From positions 1,802,341 to 1,866,340 of the forward strand of contig KV748182.1 in assembly GCA_001692895.1 (NCBI GenBank): 64,000 nt of DNA. Reading direction: 5' to 3'. Origin of the DNA: Cenococcum geophilum 1.58 (taxonomy: Eukaryota; Ascomycota; Dothideomycetes; Gloniales; Gloniaceae). Both the position numbers and the translations under genes were made by a program. Shown here in pieces: positions 1 through 10,560 of the stretch (the first letter of the stretch is position 1; each line of letters starts with the position of its first letter). The notes below the pieces were generated by a model that searched no databases, was not told where the DNA came from, and was given only the letters and a program-made list of their open reading frames with translations.

Positions 1-197
1 GTTCTAACCTTAAAAGACAGCTTCCTCTAGTATAAGTAGCACTGGTATAGTAGCTTATTTCTTCTTAGTAGAATACCTAGCTATTCTATAGTATAATAGT
101 AAAGTTAACTACTAATTAGTATTAGTAATATAAGGTAATATTACGTATCTATAAGTTGTAGGTAGTATAATAATTATTATTCTATATCCCTTCTACT
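1..197. other. AT-rich RIPed sequence, no gene seen
   Basis: The sequence is TpA-dense with stops in every frame. I recognise no motif before the LTR remnant that begins near 198. Confidence 0.5.
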
Positions 198-300
198 TAA
201 GGAAGGGCGAGGAGCTTAAGGCTCCTCGCTACGCTAGTGCCGCGGCGATACGTGACGGCAACTTGCCTTACGTAATAGCAACTTACCTGTATTCCCAACA
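198..300. repeat. Remnant of a Copia-type LTR
   Basis: The GC-rich core (ggaagggcgagg through attcccaaca) matches the distal half of the two Copia LTRs at 25391-25599 and 31338-31526. It includes two degenerate copies of the roughly 20-bp unit acgtgacggcaacttgcc. The end CCCAACA fits a Copia LTR terminus. The left boundary is unclear: tgtagg at 157 could be the other end of a solo LTR, and ataag occurs both at 151-155 and 301-305, but one base is out of register. It lies directly against the MITE that starts at 304. Confidence 0.6.
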
Positions 301-303
301 ATA

Positions 304-715
304 AGCGAGCTACCACCCTAAGCAAGCCGCTACCCTTAAAACCCCACTAAAAACCCACAAATCCACACCTTAATATCTTAACAACCACTTAATAATAAAT
401 TCTAATAATTTAGATTTAGACTTTTATATATACTTTATAGCTTCTGTTAAAGTTCTATAGTAGATAGTTAGGTAATTTTTAAGATATATTAATTTGGCCT
501 AATTTAGGGGCTAAATTAAGGCCAAATCAATATATCTTAAAAACTACTTAACTATTTACTATAGAACTTTAATAGAAGCTATAAAGTATATATAAAAGTC
601 TAAATCTAAATTATTAGAATTTATTATTAAGTGGTTGTTAAGATATTAAGGTGTGGATTTTTGGGTTTTTGGTGGGGTTTTAAGGGTGGCGGCTCGCTTA
701 GGGTGGCAGCTCGCT
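304..715. mobile_element. Foldback MITE, Tc1/mariner (Fot1/pogo-like) type
   Basis: The element is almost entirely two inverted arms of about 200 bp around a centre near 510 (ggcctaatttaggggctaaa). The termini are AGCGAGC...GCTCGCT flanked by TA at 302-303 and 716-717. Each arm carries a tandem subterminal repeat of 17 bp, AAGCGAGCYGCCACCCT, as in Fot1/pogo-type termini. The left arm differs from the right by transitions that fit RIP. It has no coding capacity, so it would depend on a transposase elsewhere. The TA flank and TIRs are read directly; the superfamily is inferred from them. Confidence 0.8.
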
Positions 716-720
716 TATAA

Positions 721-2027
721 AACACATTATGCGTCTTTAATTAACGTTTTAGTTGCCTTCCCCTAGTTACGTAATTAGTTTTTTTATAAGGAGATAATAG
801 TTAGGTAATATATACTTGTATTTCCTTCCTTTTAAATAACGCTATTATAACGGAGTTATATTAGTAAGGTTACAGCTATTTACTAAAAGGGTATTAGAAA
901 GTAAAGTATAAAGATACCTTACTTATTAAGCTTAATCCTTTTCCTTAATACCTTACTTCCTATTATTAACCTTTATCTAATTTAGACGTATCTTTAATAT
1001 ATTATTAAGATTTTCTTCTTTTTATTATTAATTTAATATACCTCTTTAATTTTCTACTAACTGCTCTTCTAAGTAAATTTAATAGCGTATTTTAGCCCTA
1101 CCTTTATATATAGAACCCTAACCTTCGCTAACCTATAACTGGTGCTAATCCTACCTAAATAATTTTACCTATACGCTTTTAAAAGACTAGAAATCTAATA
1201 AAAGGATTCTAGAGGCTTATAATAAGACGTATTACGTAAAAATCTAATACCTTCAGTCCTTATAATTGATATATGCGTACTAAAAGCAGTAGTTATATTA
1301 AGGTAAGCTTTTCTAATTTTAATAGATTTTTATTACTAACTTTAAGCTTTAATAACCTGGGCCTAAGTAGCAACGTTCCTTTAATATTCTTAACTATTAT
1401 ATTGCCTAGACTCTCTCTTATTTTAGCGTAAATACTAAATAACTTAGTTAAATTTAAGACTATATTACAGCTATTTATACTACCTATAATTTCTAGCAAG
1501 CTAGCTAATAACGCCTAATATAAAAGTAAGGCTAGTATATTAAGGATAGGGTAAAGAATAGGGGTAATAAGAAGAAGGTTGCCATCTACTATAGAAAGAA
1601 GTTTACGTATATATATTAAGTTTTAAAGAGCATAATATAATACGTTATTAGGTAGGTTACTTTTTAGGTACCTAGCGGATAGGTAACTAATAGTTACTAT
1701 AGTAAGGTCTTAGTGGTTCTAGACTATACTAGCCAGCTAATATCTCTATTTATTTTAGGCTTAAATATATCTTTATTAACTATAGGCTAACGCCCTCAGA
1801 GCTTTATTAGTATTAGTTTAGACCTAATATTAGTGCTAAGCGTTTAAGAATCTCTACTTCTGCTACATCTTATTATCCTACCCCTGTTTTTATGCCTACT
1901 TATACCCCTATTAAGGGGTCTAGATCTTATTCTTATTAGCTATCCCTTAAAGGGCTAATAGATACTAATCCTACTCCTAAGGATAAGGCATAGTGGCTTT
2001 TTAGATTAGGTATTTGGGATTTATTCT
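721..2027. other. RIPed sequence, unidentified remnants
   Basis: About 1.3 kb of AT-rich sequence with dense stops. A minus-strand open stretch at 1293-1499 has no recognisable motif. A plus-strand stretch at about 1570-1990 keeps some codon-like texture but matches no family I know. No repeat ends were found. Confidence 0.4.
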
Positions 2028-2045
2028 TATATATAGTAGTAATTA

Positions 2046-2227
2046 TAATAATAATAATAATTCATTGCTTAACGTCCGATTCGGATCCCTATTGGGCCCA
2101 CGCGGACTACTCCTTATTTACATGTGGGGAGAAAACTCTATTTAAGAAAAATGAGAAAACCCCGCGATCTATCTCCCCGCCTTTTGGGACTCGCCTGCTT
2201 AGCGCCTGCGAGTCGCCTATGGTGCTC
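2046..2227 (-). mobile_element. SINE-like retroposon with 18-bp target duplication
   Basis: A 182-bp segment of near-normal composition is flanked by a perfect 18-bp direct repeat, tatatatagtagtaatta, at 2028-2045 and 2228-2245. Directly inside the left copy lies an array of taa units (2046-2061). On the minus strand this becomes a 3' (TTA)n tail, the layout of a SINE or other LINE-mobilised retroposon. No TIRs are present. I could not place convincing Pol III A and B boxes on the minus strand; a B-box-like GATTCGGATCC reads on the plus strand. The segment is not RIPed, consistent with its short length or low copy number. Confidence 0.65.
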
Positions 2228-2245
2228 TATATATAGTAGTAATTA

Positions 2246-2550
2246 AAGACCTTAATTAGGTACTTAAGAAGGCCTTAAAAGGCTTTTAAAAAGGGCTTAG
2301 GAGCCCTAGGAATAATATTCTTGGTATAAATTAATTAATAGAAATACAATTATAGCAAAATGCCCTATTAATTCTATACTATATATATAAAGGCTATAGC
2401 CCTATCCCAATAGTTTCTAAAGCCTATCCATTTTATATCCGATTTAGCCTATTTCTTACTCTTTAAAGCCTCTTTATGGCCTACTACAAGCTTTCTTTAT
2501 AGGTTGTAATAACACTATAGTATTAGAGCGCTTTTTATAATTTATGGATT
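2246..2550. other. RIPed sequence, probable 3' part of a Gypsy fragment
   Basis: The stretch is AT-rich with no readable frame. It lies downstream, on the minus strand, of the chromodomain fragment at 2555-2975 and may be its 3' untranslated part. Confidence 0.35.
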
Positions 2551-2554
2551 ATAG

Positions 2555-2975
2555 ACCGTAGTCCTAATATTCTTTTAAAATATCTTTATAATAATTAAGG
2601 TAATCCTCTAGTTCCTATATAAAGTCCTTAATAGGCTAGTCTAGCTATTTAACTTTATAGTAAAGCTTATTCTTAATAGATTTATAGTATAGTATAGCTT
2701 TAACCTTATACTACTTACCTACTACTTTAGGGTATTTAATTAGGCCTAAACGGAAGTTCTTTTTTAGCGGTAGTCTATACTATAGCTTTAGTAGGTTTAT
2801 ATAAAATACTAGATATATATAGGCTATAGATAGGGTAGCTAGAGATAGTAGGCTAGCTTAATAGTTAATAGGTTTTAATATTTGTTAAACGTAATATAAC
2901 CTTATCGCCTACTCTAAAATACTTATTTTAGTGTTTATAGTTATACTAGAGTCTTTACTACTCTTAGGCATTGTT
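2555..2975 (-). pseudogene. Gypsy integrase C-terminus and chromodomain fragment
   Basis: On the minus strand, about 2970-2760 reads as the integrase C-terminal tail (a GDKV..L-type segment, then a segment like xIHPVFHVSLLKP). About 2728-2555 reads as a chromodomain: an acidic YKV-A-I-L strand, a K-L-Y-Y-K-V-K-(W>stop) strand, then an E-L-E-(D/N)-Y-L helix. Stops occur where Trp or Gln are expected, which is typical of RIP. The fragment begins with an ATG-led, gag-like stretch at 2971, so gag start and integrase end may be joined by an internal deletion. It lies left of Gypsy-1 and points away from it. Confidence 0.65.
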
Positions 2976-3092
2976 ATAGTATGTGCCGGCTATTAAGGTA
3001 TAATGTATAAGGTGACTGTATATTATTAATAAACGATGTCGTGTGAGGAGCTATGTAGGAGGTAAGGCGGTATATATACGTGTCGGTTAGGG

Positions 3093-3379
3093 TATTATAG
3101 CACTAGTAGAAACTGGTAGATTGTAGCTAATAAATATTAGTAAATTATAGCAGACAGTTATAGATAGTCGTAGATAGTCGCAGATAGTTATAGATAGTTT
3201 TATACAGTTCTAGACAGTTACCGTTACGTAACTAGAGGATCGTATATAACGTTAAGCGGCGCCGCCTTCCGTCTCCTTTTCTTTCTCTAGCTTTAGATCT
3301 TTATTTATAGACTACCAATTATATAGGCTTACGTGTCCCTCTTACTATACTCGTGCCTTAATTAACTAAGTCGCTAATA
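3093..3379 (+). repeat. Gypsy-1 5' LTR
   Basis: Aligns end to end with 8777-9063 at equal length. It contains degenerate direct repeats of the type cagatagttatagatagt and a conserved GC-rich block gcggcgccgcc near 3255. It starts TATTATAGCAC and ends GCTAATA, a RIPed TG...CA. Confidence 0.92.
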
Positions 3380-3602
3380 TTATCTAAAGCTTAACTACCT
3401 CTTCTTCCTAAAAAGGAACTTAAAAATATTTATAGACTATAAATAAGAATAGAACATAGAAGTAGACCTAAAAACAATTACTAAAACTTAAAAAATAAAA
3501 CAAAACTAAAAGAATAAAAAAGAATAATAAGATCTATAGAACACGTATAGACTAGAACCCCTATAGAATCCTACTAAAAGTTACCTTAATAACTATATTA
3601 CG

Positions 3603-4660
3603 ATGCTAAGAAATACAGTAGCCGGTAAAGCAGCCATAGGACCCTTAAATACCTCTAATAGTAAAATAGCAACTAACTTAAACTCCTAGGTAGGGCTTAT
3701 AGTAGCTAATACCGAAATTAAATAACTTTAAGAGCTACTTAAAGCTAGAGAACCCCCTATACCTAGAGACTTACTATAGTCCTTAAGGCTCTAGCCCAAT
3801 ATATAGTATTAATATTATTGCGGTCCGTAAAGGTTATAGACTCTTTATTGCTTATAGATGGAACTAACCCTATATTTAATAATTAGAAGCTTTAATTATA
3901 GGATAAGCTTAAAGTTAATGCGGACTACTTCCCTACTACTTAGGCTAAAATGGCCTACGTTTTTAGCCGTACCGGTAGAGATATATAGACGCACCTACGT
4001 CCTTAGTACGTATAGGACTTAGCAGATCCCTTCCTCTCTAAAGAAGAGATAATTATCTACCTGTCTTCTATTTATAAGGACCCCTTTAAAGTATAAAACG
4101 CCTAACTTAATTATAAAAGCCTAAATATAAAAACGATAGAGACCTTCTTAGCCTTTTAAACCCACTTTCTGCACCTAGCTAGCCAAGCTTAAATTCCCTA
4201 GAAAGATCTAATACTAGACCTATTTAATAAGCTTACCCTAGACCTATAGTAAGCTATACTGCTAGTTTTTACTACTATATAGACGCTAAAGGAACTTACG
4301 GATTAGTGCTTAGCTATTAACTAAGGCCTCTGCCGAATTAAGGTATACGCCAAACGGTATAAAGCTAGAAACCCTTTAAATTAGACTATAAATAATATAA
4401 GAACAGCCCGTAATACCCTAGCACGATTAGTAACCCCTATAGTACCACCTATATAGCCTACTGCTAATTTAGCAGCTAGCTATACGGCTAGTCCTACTAT
4501 AGGTCCGGCGAATGCTTAGCCTATATATAGTAACCCCTATATATAGGCCCTTAGTAATTAAGGAGCTTACTTCTTTTATGGTTAAAAAGGTTACTATATA
4601 AAGGATTACCTAATAGGCGTAAAAATAGACAAGGTTTTATTAATCTAGAAGAATAACGCG
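3603..4660 (+). pseudogene. Gypsy-1 gag (degenerate)
   Basis: The first ATG after the 5' LTR is at 3603. The frame continues with stops at former Gln/Trp codons. At 4568-4609 a 14-codon CX2CX4HX4C zinc knuckle is readable, but all three Cys and the His are now Tyr (Y-F-F-Y-G-stop-K-G-Y-Y-I-K-D-Y). This is exactly what G-to-A (complement of C-to-T) RIP does to TGC/TGT and what C-to-T does to CAC. The gene would have encoded the structural capsid/nucleocapsid protein. It is dead. Confidence 0.85.
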
Positions 4661-4829
4661 GAATTAAAAAAAGAGGAACCCTAAAGGAAGGCTCCTCTCT
4701 AGGGTTAAAAGGGATTAATATATTAGATATTAATCTAGGTCGGCTAGTTAGTAGAAAAAGCTACACTATCCCTTATACTTTATTCCGTAATAAATACTAA
4801 GTTTTAACCTCTACTTTAGCTAACTTTAA

Positions 4830-7800
4830 AGTAAATGCCTTTACCTTAATAGATACCCAGTATACCGTAAAGCTGGCTAACTTTCTAAATATACCTACTA
4901 AAGAACTACCTAAACTAATTCCTATTCGTAGGTATAACGGGCGGATAGGGCCACCTATTATAACTATTTTATGAATTTACCTCCGTGTTAATAAACAAAG
5001 GTAGTATAATATCCCCTTCCTTATTATAGACCTAGGTAGCTATAATATAATCTTAGGGCGAAAATAGCTAGCCTATTTAGGCTTATAGCTTAATATATAN
5101 ANTANACNGCTTANCTNGCCTAAAACNCTACCCNTAACCCCTTCCTTTATAAAAGAAATTAGTATTATAATAGAAAACCTTATATAGCCCTAGATTAATA
5201 CTATTTACTAGGCTAATACTATACGTAGGGATTAGGCCTTTAAGAAAGATATATAGCTTAATTCGCAACAGATCTATATACTATATTACCCCTAGACTAC
5301 CTATATTACGCTACCCGCATTAAAGACCTAGAAAGTTAGTAGTGACCTAAAAAATCCCCCTACAGAGAGCTTAGGCCCTATATAGCTATAAAGAATAATA
5401 AGAAACGTTAGACGTTATACTAAACTAATAAATTAAAGGGATAATCTATAGAAAATAAAATAGGAGCTAAGAAAGATTACAAACCCTAGACTATAAAATA
5501 CGGTCCGGAAAATAGCTATAAGGAAACTAGTAGACCTCCTACTAGTTAATATCTGCTATATTAGTGCCGTAGAATTCCACCAGAACTTAGTTTAGCCTAA
5601 TACCGTCACCTTTATAATAAGCTTATATAAAATTAATCAAATAATTAAGGAAAAGGGAAGTAAGCTTACGGATAAGGAACTAGTAGAATAAAAGCTGCCC
5701 TATTAATACTAGAAATTTAAGGACGTATTCTTTAAAGCAGCGTCTAATATATTTCTACCTTACTAACTATATAACTATAAGATTAAAATTAAGCAGGGTA
5801 AGGAAAATACCCTTAGCTTTAGCCCCCTCTATAAGCAGTCTATTACTAAATTATAGGCTATAAAGTAGTATTTTATTAATAACCTAAATAAGGGCTTTAT
5901 TAAGCCTAGCTAAGCCCCCCTTACCTCGCCTATTCTCTTTATTAAAAAGCTAAATAAAGGATTCCGCTTCTGTATTAACTACTATAAGCTAAATAATATA
6001 ACCCGCAAGAACCGCTATCCGCTGCCCCTACTTAATAAGACTCTAGCCTAAATAAGTAAAGCTAAGGTCTTTATAAAGCTTAATATCCACTAGGCCTTTT
6101 ACCAAATTAGGATAAACCCTAGGTTTAAAGATCTTACTATATTTTAGACCTATTACGGAACGTATAAATATAAGGTACTCCCTTTTAGACTAACTAACGG
6201 ACTAGCTACGTACTAGCGGTATATAAACGATATACTCTTTAACTACCTTAACGACTTCTATACGGCCTATTTAGATAATATTATAATCTACTCTAAGAAT
6301 AAGCTAGAATATAAGGAGCACGTCTATAAAGTCCTATAATAGCTCTACGAGGCTAACCTCTAGGTTAATATTAAGAAGTTAGAGTTTAGTATTAAGCGTA
6401 TAAAGTACCTAGGTTTTATTATTAGTATAAATAAAATTAAAACCAATCTAGAGAAAACGGCCGTAATTAACTAGTGAGCACCCCTACGGACCATAAAGGG
6501 GGTGCAATTATTTTTAGGTTTTTGTAACTTCTACTAACGCTTTATTAAGAACTATAGTAGGATTACTTAGCCTTTTAACCGTCTTACTAAAAAAGACCAG
6601 CCCTTTTACTTTAACGCTATATATAGGTAGGCCTTTAATAAGCTTAAGAAACGGCTAGTATCGGCTCCCCTACTTATCTATTTTAACCTAGAACGGCCCT
6701 TAATACTAGAAACTAATACCTTAAACGGCGCAATAGCTAGTGTTTTTTCCTAGAAGTAACCGGATAGAGAGTAGCACCCTATTATATACTATTTAAAGAC
6801 TATAATAGATGCTAAGCTAAACTACTATATCTATAATAAAGAAATACTAGCTATTATCTCTAGCTTCTAGCACTAGTATATATAGCTAGAGGGGACCCCT
6901 AAGCTAATTAAGGTAGTTTTAGATTATAAGGCCCTTACGGCCCAGTAGGCACGCTAGGCGGATACCCTATCTTAATTTAACTTCTTAATTATATATAGAC
7001 TAGGCGCTATAAACCGTGCGGACGCTCTTATAAGGCGTAAGTAAGACCTAGATAATTAGACGGCTGTAAAGATCTTATTATAGACTTAGACGCTACTATA
7101 ACCAGAATACCTTAACCCCTAAATATGGGCAGAACTAAGTATAGACTTCTTATGCGCCAAGATATATTCTATTAACTTCTTTAAACTTAACCTTATTAAT
7201 AAACTACTATAGGCTAACTAAACGACCCCCTCTCTATAAGAGTACCGCAAAAAGATAAAGAATATTATTAGCCTATAGTCCCTTAAAACGGACTACTTAA
7301 GCATTAGGAACTGCTAGTAGTAGCTAAGAAACAGAACTTACGGACCCGGCTTATTACTAAAGCTTATACCTAGGTCTCTACGGCCTACCCTAGAAAAAAT
7401 AAGACCTGTAAGATTATTGGCAACCGCTACTACTGGCCTAAAATAGCTATAAATATTAACTGCTATATACGGAACTATATTAACTGCTATAGATTTATAA
7501 TTCTATAAGATAAAACCCTAGGACTATTAAAACTACTCCTAATACCAGAACGCCCCTAGTAGTATATCTCTATAGACTTTTATAAACAACCTACAGACCG
7601 TAACGGATACGATATAGTTATAATCCTAGTTAACCGCTTTAGTAAGCGCCCGTTCTTAATCCCCTGTTATAAGAATATTAATACTAAAGAGGCGGCCTAA
7701 CTATATATCTACTATATTTACCAAATTTACGGACTACTAGATACTATTATATCCGATTACGGGCCGTAATTTATTTTAGCTTTTTAGAATAAGTTTACCT

Positions 7801-8760
7801 AGATCTTAGGCATTAAGCTAAAGCTTTCTATAGTATACTACCTCTAAATAGATGGTTAGACGGAAATTATAAATTAATACTTAGACTAGATACTTCGGCC
7901 CTTTATTAACTACTTCTAAGATAACTAGGTTAAACTGCTACCCCTAATAGACTACACCTAAGCGACCCTACCTTATAACTTTATAGGATTTGCCCCTATC
8001 CAGCTAGAAATGGGCTATTTACCCTATATAAGCTTTAACTAGGAAAGACTAGAAGGACCCTGGACTATACGCAAAAAACTATCTTATAAGGAAGCCTAGT
8101 AGTACGCTAAGCGCTTAAAAAAAGCCTAAACGGTAGCCTATATAAATCTAGAAAAGGCCTAGAAATTAATAAATAGTAAGCAAATAAGTATAGGCAAGAG
8201 CCTGACTTTGCTATAGGAGATATAGTCTAGGTTATAATAAAGAACTAAAAGACGGAATAACTTAGCCGTAAGCTAGACTATTAGATAGTAGGACCGTATA
8301 AGGTTTTTAAAAAGATAAGTAACGCATATAAAGTAAAGCTCCCAGATTTAATTAAAGTTTACCCTATTTTCTCTTTGGATAAACCACGGAAAGCTATAAA
8401 TAACCTATTACCTAGATAAAAGAATAAACTTCCCCTACNNATCTAAGNNAANNGNNACAATAAATAGNAAATTAAAGAAATACTANCCTATAAGCTTATA
8501 AGGGGAACGTTAAAATATTATATTAGTTAGAAAGGGTACAACCTAGACCCTACTTAGTACCCTATATAGAACTTTATAGGTAGCCCCTATAAGCTTTAGG
8601 AATTTTATAGTTATTATCCTAATAAACCCAGACTCCTAAAGTACCTTAATAAGTAGATAAAGTGCTAAAATAGCAAAGATAATAAGCTGCCTATTAAGTA
8701 TAAAAATAAGAATACCCTATAGATATAATACGGACGTATAAAGCCTAAGGGCAGGCTTTT
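4830..8760 (+). pseudogene. Gypsy-1 pol (PR-RT-RH-IN-chromodomain, degenerate)
   Basis: Protease: a LIDT motif near 4848 and ILGRK near 5053. Reverse transcriptase, about 5740-6440: PILFIKK..., FCINYYKLN, NRYPLPL, and the catalytic box YLDN at 6268-6279 (YLDD with D>N). RNase H lies at about 6640-7020. Integrase: an IDFY segment near 7570, ISDYGPQF near 7750 and IDGQTE near 7850. Chromodomain, about 8470-8640: YKLIRGTLKYY, KGYNLDPT, YP..NFIGSPYK. Stops replace Gln and Trp throughout and short frame changes occur. The D>N change in the RT box would abolish catalysis even without the stops. Confidence 0.9.
5100..5134. other. Cluster of ambiguous bases
   Basis: Seven or more isolated N's fall within Gypsy-1 at the end of the protease region. 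Similar clusters lie at 8439-8486, 13368-13413 and 37456-37516, all in repeats. Unresolved repeat-copy differences in the assembly or consensus calling are the likely cause. Confidence 0.6.
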
Positions 8761-8776
8761 TTAGAGGGGGGGGTAA

Positions 8777-9063
8777 TATTACGGCACTAGTGGAAACTGG
8801 TGGATTGTGGCTAATAGATATTAGTAGATTATAGCAGATAGTTGTAAATAGTTACAGATAGTTATAAATAGTCGTAGATAGTTTTATATAGTTCTAGACA
8901 GTTACTATTACGTAACTAGAGGATCGTATATAATGTTAAGCGGCGCCGCCCTCCGTCTCCTTTCCTTTTTTTAGCTTTAGATCTTCGATTATAGACTACT
9001 AATCGTATAGGCTTACGCGTTCCTCTTGCCGTGCTTATGCCTTAATTGACTAAGTCGCTAATA
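8777..9063 (+). repeat. Gypsy-1 3' LTR
   Basis: Same length as the 5' LTR (287 bp) and less damaged in places (tattacggcac and gtggaaactggtgg are retained). Followed at 9064-9068 by the taggg target duplication. Confidence 0.92.
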
Positions 9064-9068
9064 TAGGG

Positions 9069-9405
9069 GTTAGGTCCGTGCCTATGCATACGCGTATACA
9101 AGCTATAATAACGCGTTAGGTTAGTGCCGTGATAGGCATCTTATAGGCTCTACTTTATATACTTTTATTACTCCTCCTATTCCTAGAGGTATCCTTATAC
9201 TCTTTAATAGATATCTTTAAACTTCCTAGTAAGATCCTATAATTAATTATACGGCCTTAGCTAGTAATTACTAGGTATACTATTAAACCTAAATAGTTAG
9301 ACGCTATAGGTAATCTAGATTAGTATATACTTATATAATATATATTACTTTAAATTATAAGCGTACTCTACGTATAGAAGTAGCCTATACTAATTATCTT
9401 GCTAG
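9069..9405. other. RIPed sequence between Gypsy-1 and a MITE
   Basis: The first 50 bases (9069-9160) keep more GC and are the target flank of Gypsy-1. The rest is AT-rich with weak codon-like texture on the minus strand. It may continue the integrase fragment at 9640-10320 beyond the intervening MITE, but I could not confirm this. Confidence 0.4.
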
Positions 9406-9407
9406 TA

Positions 9408-9621
9408 CGGAGGTACGTTTCAAAAGTCTTTACCGCCCTTTATTAGGCGGTCTTATAGGCGGTAGCTGCCTTAAGGTTAGTAGGGCAACGGGCTAAAAGC
9501 CGCCTAATAGCGCCTAAGGTCCCCCAGAACCGGCTTAAAATGCGCCTAGTTTTTGGCTATATATAGGCTCTTTAGGCTTAACCTAGGCAGGGCCGGCAAA
9601 CACTTTTAAAACGCACCTCCG
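9408..9621. mobile_element. 214-bp MITE with TA duplication
   Basis: Terminal inverted repeats of about 28 bp start CGGAGGTRCGTTTYAAAAG on both ends. They are flanked by TA at 9406-9407 and 9622-9623, a Tc1/mariner-type target. The interior is GC-richer (repeated gccgcc/ggcggt words), holds no ORF and is not strongly RIPed. The terminal sequence differs from the 412-bp foldback MITE at 304-715, so it is a separate family. Confidence 0.8.
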
Positions 9622-9639
9622 TAGTTTAAATATATTTAT

Positions 9640-10320
9640 AGGTAAAACTTCAGTTCCTAGTTTTAACATTTTATTTACTCGTCTATTTATAGATAAAAGG
9701 CTATACTATAATAGTAGTCTATTTTTAAATAAAAGTATAAATCTAACTAGTACTAGCTTATAAAGACGCTGCCCTTATTAGTAATAATAGAGTGCGGTTA
9801 GTTTACTTTAAGAAAGCATTTCTCCTTAATTATGTTAGTAAGCGCTTATATATTAATTGTCTTATTAATAAAAAGGTATTAGACGCACTTTAAAGCCCTA
9901 TTAGTAAGTATAAGGACTAAATTATATATTTATCCTTAGCCATCTTTAGATAGCGGGGGATCTATAATAAAGTCTATAGCGTAATATCGCTATAGCTTGC
10001 TAATAGAGGGAACTAATTTAAGAAGACCCTATGGCTTTTGCCTATAGATTTTATATACTTAACACTTCTCGTAATAGCTAATATACTCCTTTACTTCCTA
10101 TTTAAGCTTTAGCCAATAGTATTTACACTAAATTAATTTTACTATCTTAGCTTAACTATAGTAGCCGCCTAGAGGATTATTATAATTCTTTATAAAAATC
10201 TTCTATTATATTTACTTCTTATAGCACCTAAACCTTATTATATCTATATAGTAGGCCTATTAGGTCTAGTTCCTAATAGTAGCGCCTAATAGCTTTCTTT
10301 CCATTATATTTCTGGTTTAC
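9640..10320 (-). pseudogene. Gypsy integrase fragment (degenerate)
   Basis: The minus-strand frame from about 10190 leftwards reads the H2C2 zinc-binding region (NPLGGYYS...K...YYW..LK.EVKEYISYYEKC). It continues into the linker (K.YRQKP.GLLKLVPSISKL) and the first catalytic-core Asp (AIDFI near 9975). Stops replace Gln/Trp. The right end abuts an LTR fragment and the left end fades near the MITE at 9408-9621, so neither gag nor RT is present. It is a different Gypsy lineage from Gypsy-1 by the sequence of the zinc-binding region. Confidence 0.8.
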
Positions 10321-10354
10321 TTTTACATTAAAAATAGTATAGAAGATATCTCTT

Positions 10355-10560
10355 TATAACGAAGCCTTATAGGAAATACTACGATAGACTTGTTAATGGG
10401 CTAGGTATATAGGCATAGGTTAAATTAATAATATAAATATAACTAGTAGAGTAGGTTACCTAATAGATTAACTCTAATTATAGTCTAAGATTTACTATAA
10501 AGAAGAGAACTATTTAGGTAGAGACTGAGGTCCTTTAAATATACAATACTGCGCCTAAGA
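10355..10560 (-). repeat. LTR fragment related to Gypsy-2 LTRs
   Basis: Read on the minus strand, the segment parallels the last 200 bp of the Gypsy-2 LTR. Shared blocks include ataattagagttaatctatt, acctatatacctagccca (degenerate), and an end like aaggctycgttata. The 5' half diverges beyond recognition. It lies directly upstream of the integrase fragment with no gag or RT between, so an internal deletion or a later insertion is likely. Confidence 0.7.

Larger units (their letters stand above)
3093..9063 (+). mobile_element. Gypsy-1: full-length, RIP-inactivated chromovirus LTR retrotransposon
   Basis: Two 287-bp LTRs (3093-3379 and 8777-9063) enclose a 5.4-kb interior and are flanked by the exact 5-bp duplication taggg (3088-3092, 9064-9068). 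LTR ends read TA...TA, expected if TG...CA were RIPed. A polypurine tract of G's (8764-8773) precedes the 3' LTR. The interior order is gag with CCHC, protease, reverse transcriptase, RNase H, integrase, chromodomain, so it is a Ty3/Gypsy chromovirus. Stops interrupt every domain and the element cannot be autonomous now. Two clusters of N (5100-5134, 8439-8486) lie within it. Confidence 0.93.

Noticed and set aside
2055-2085. 5S rRNA- or tRNA-like words in the SINE-like element (ggatcc, gttaagc)
   Set aside because: Only short words match; no cloverleaf or full 5S structure could be drawn, so no RNA gene is called.
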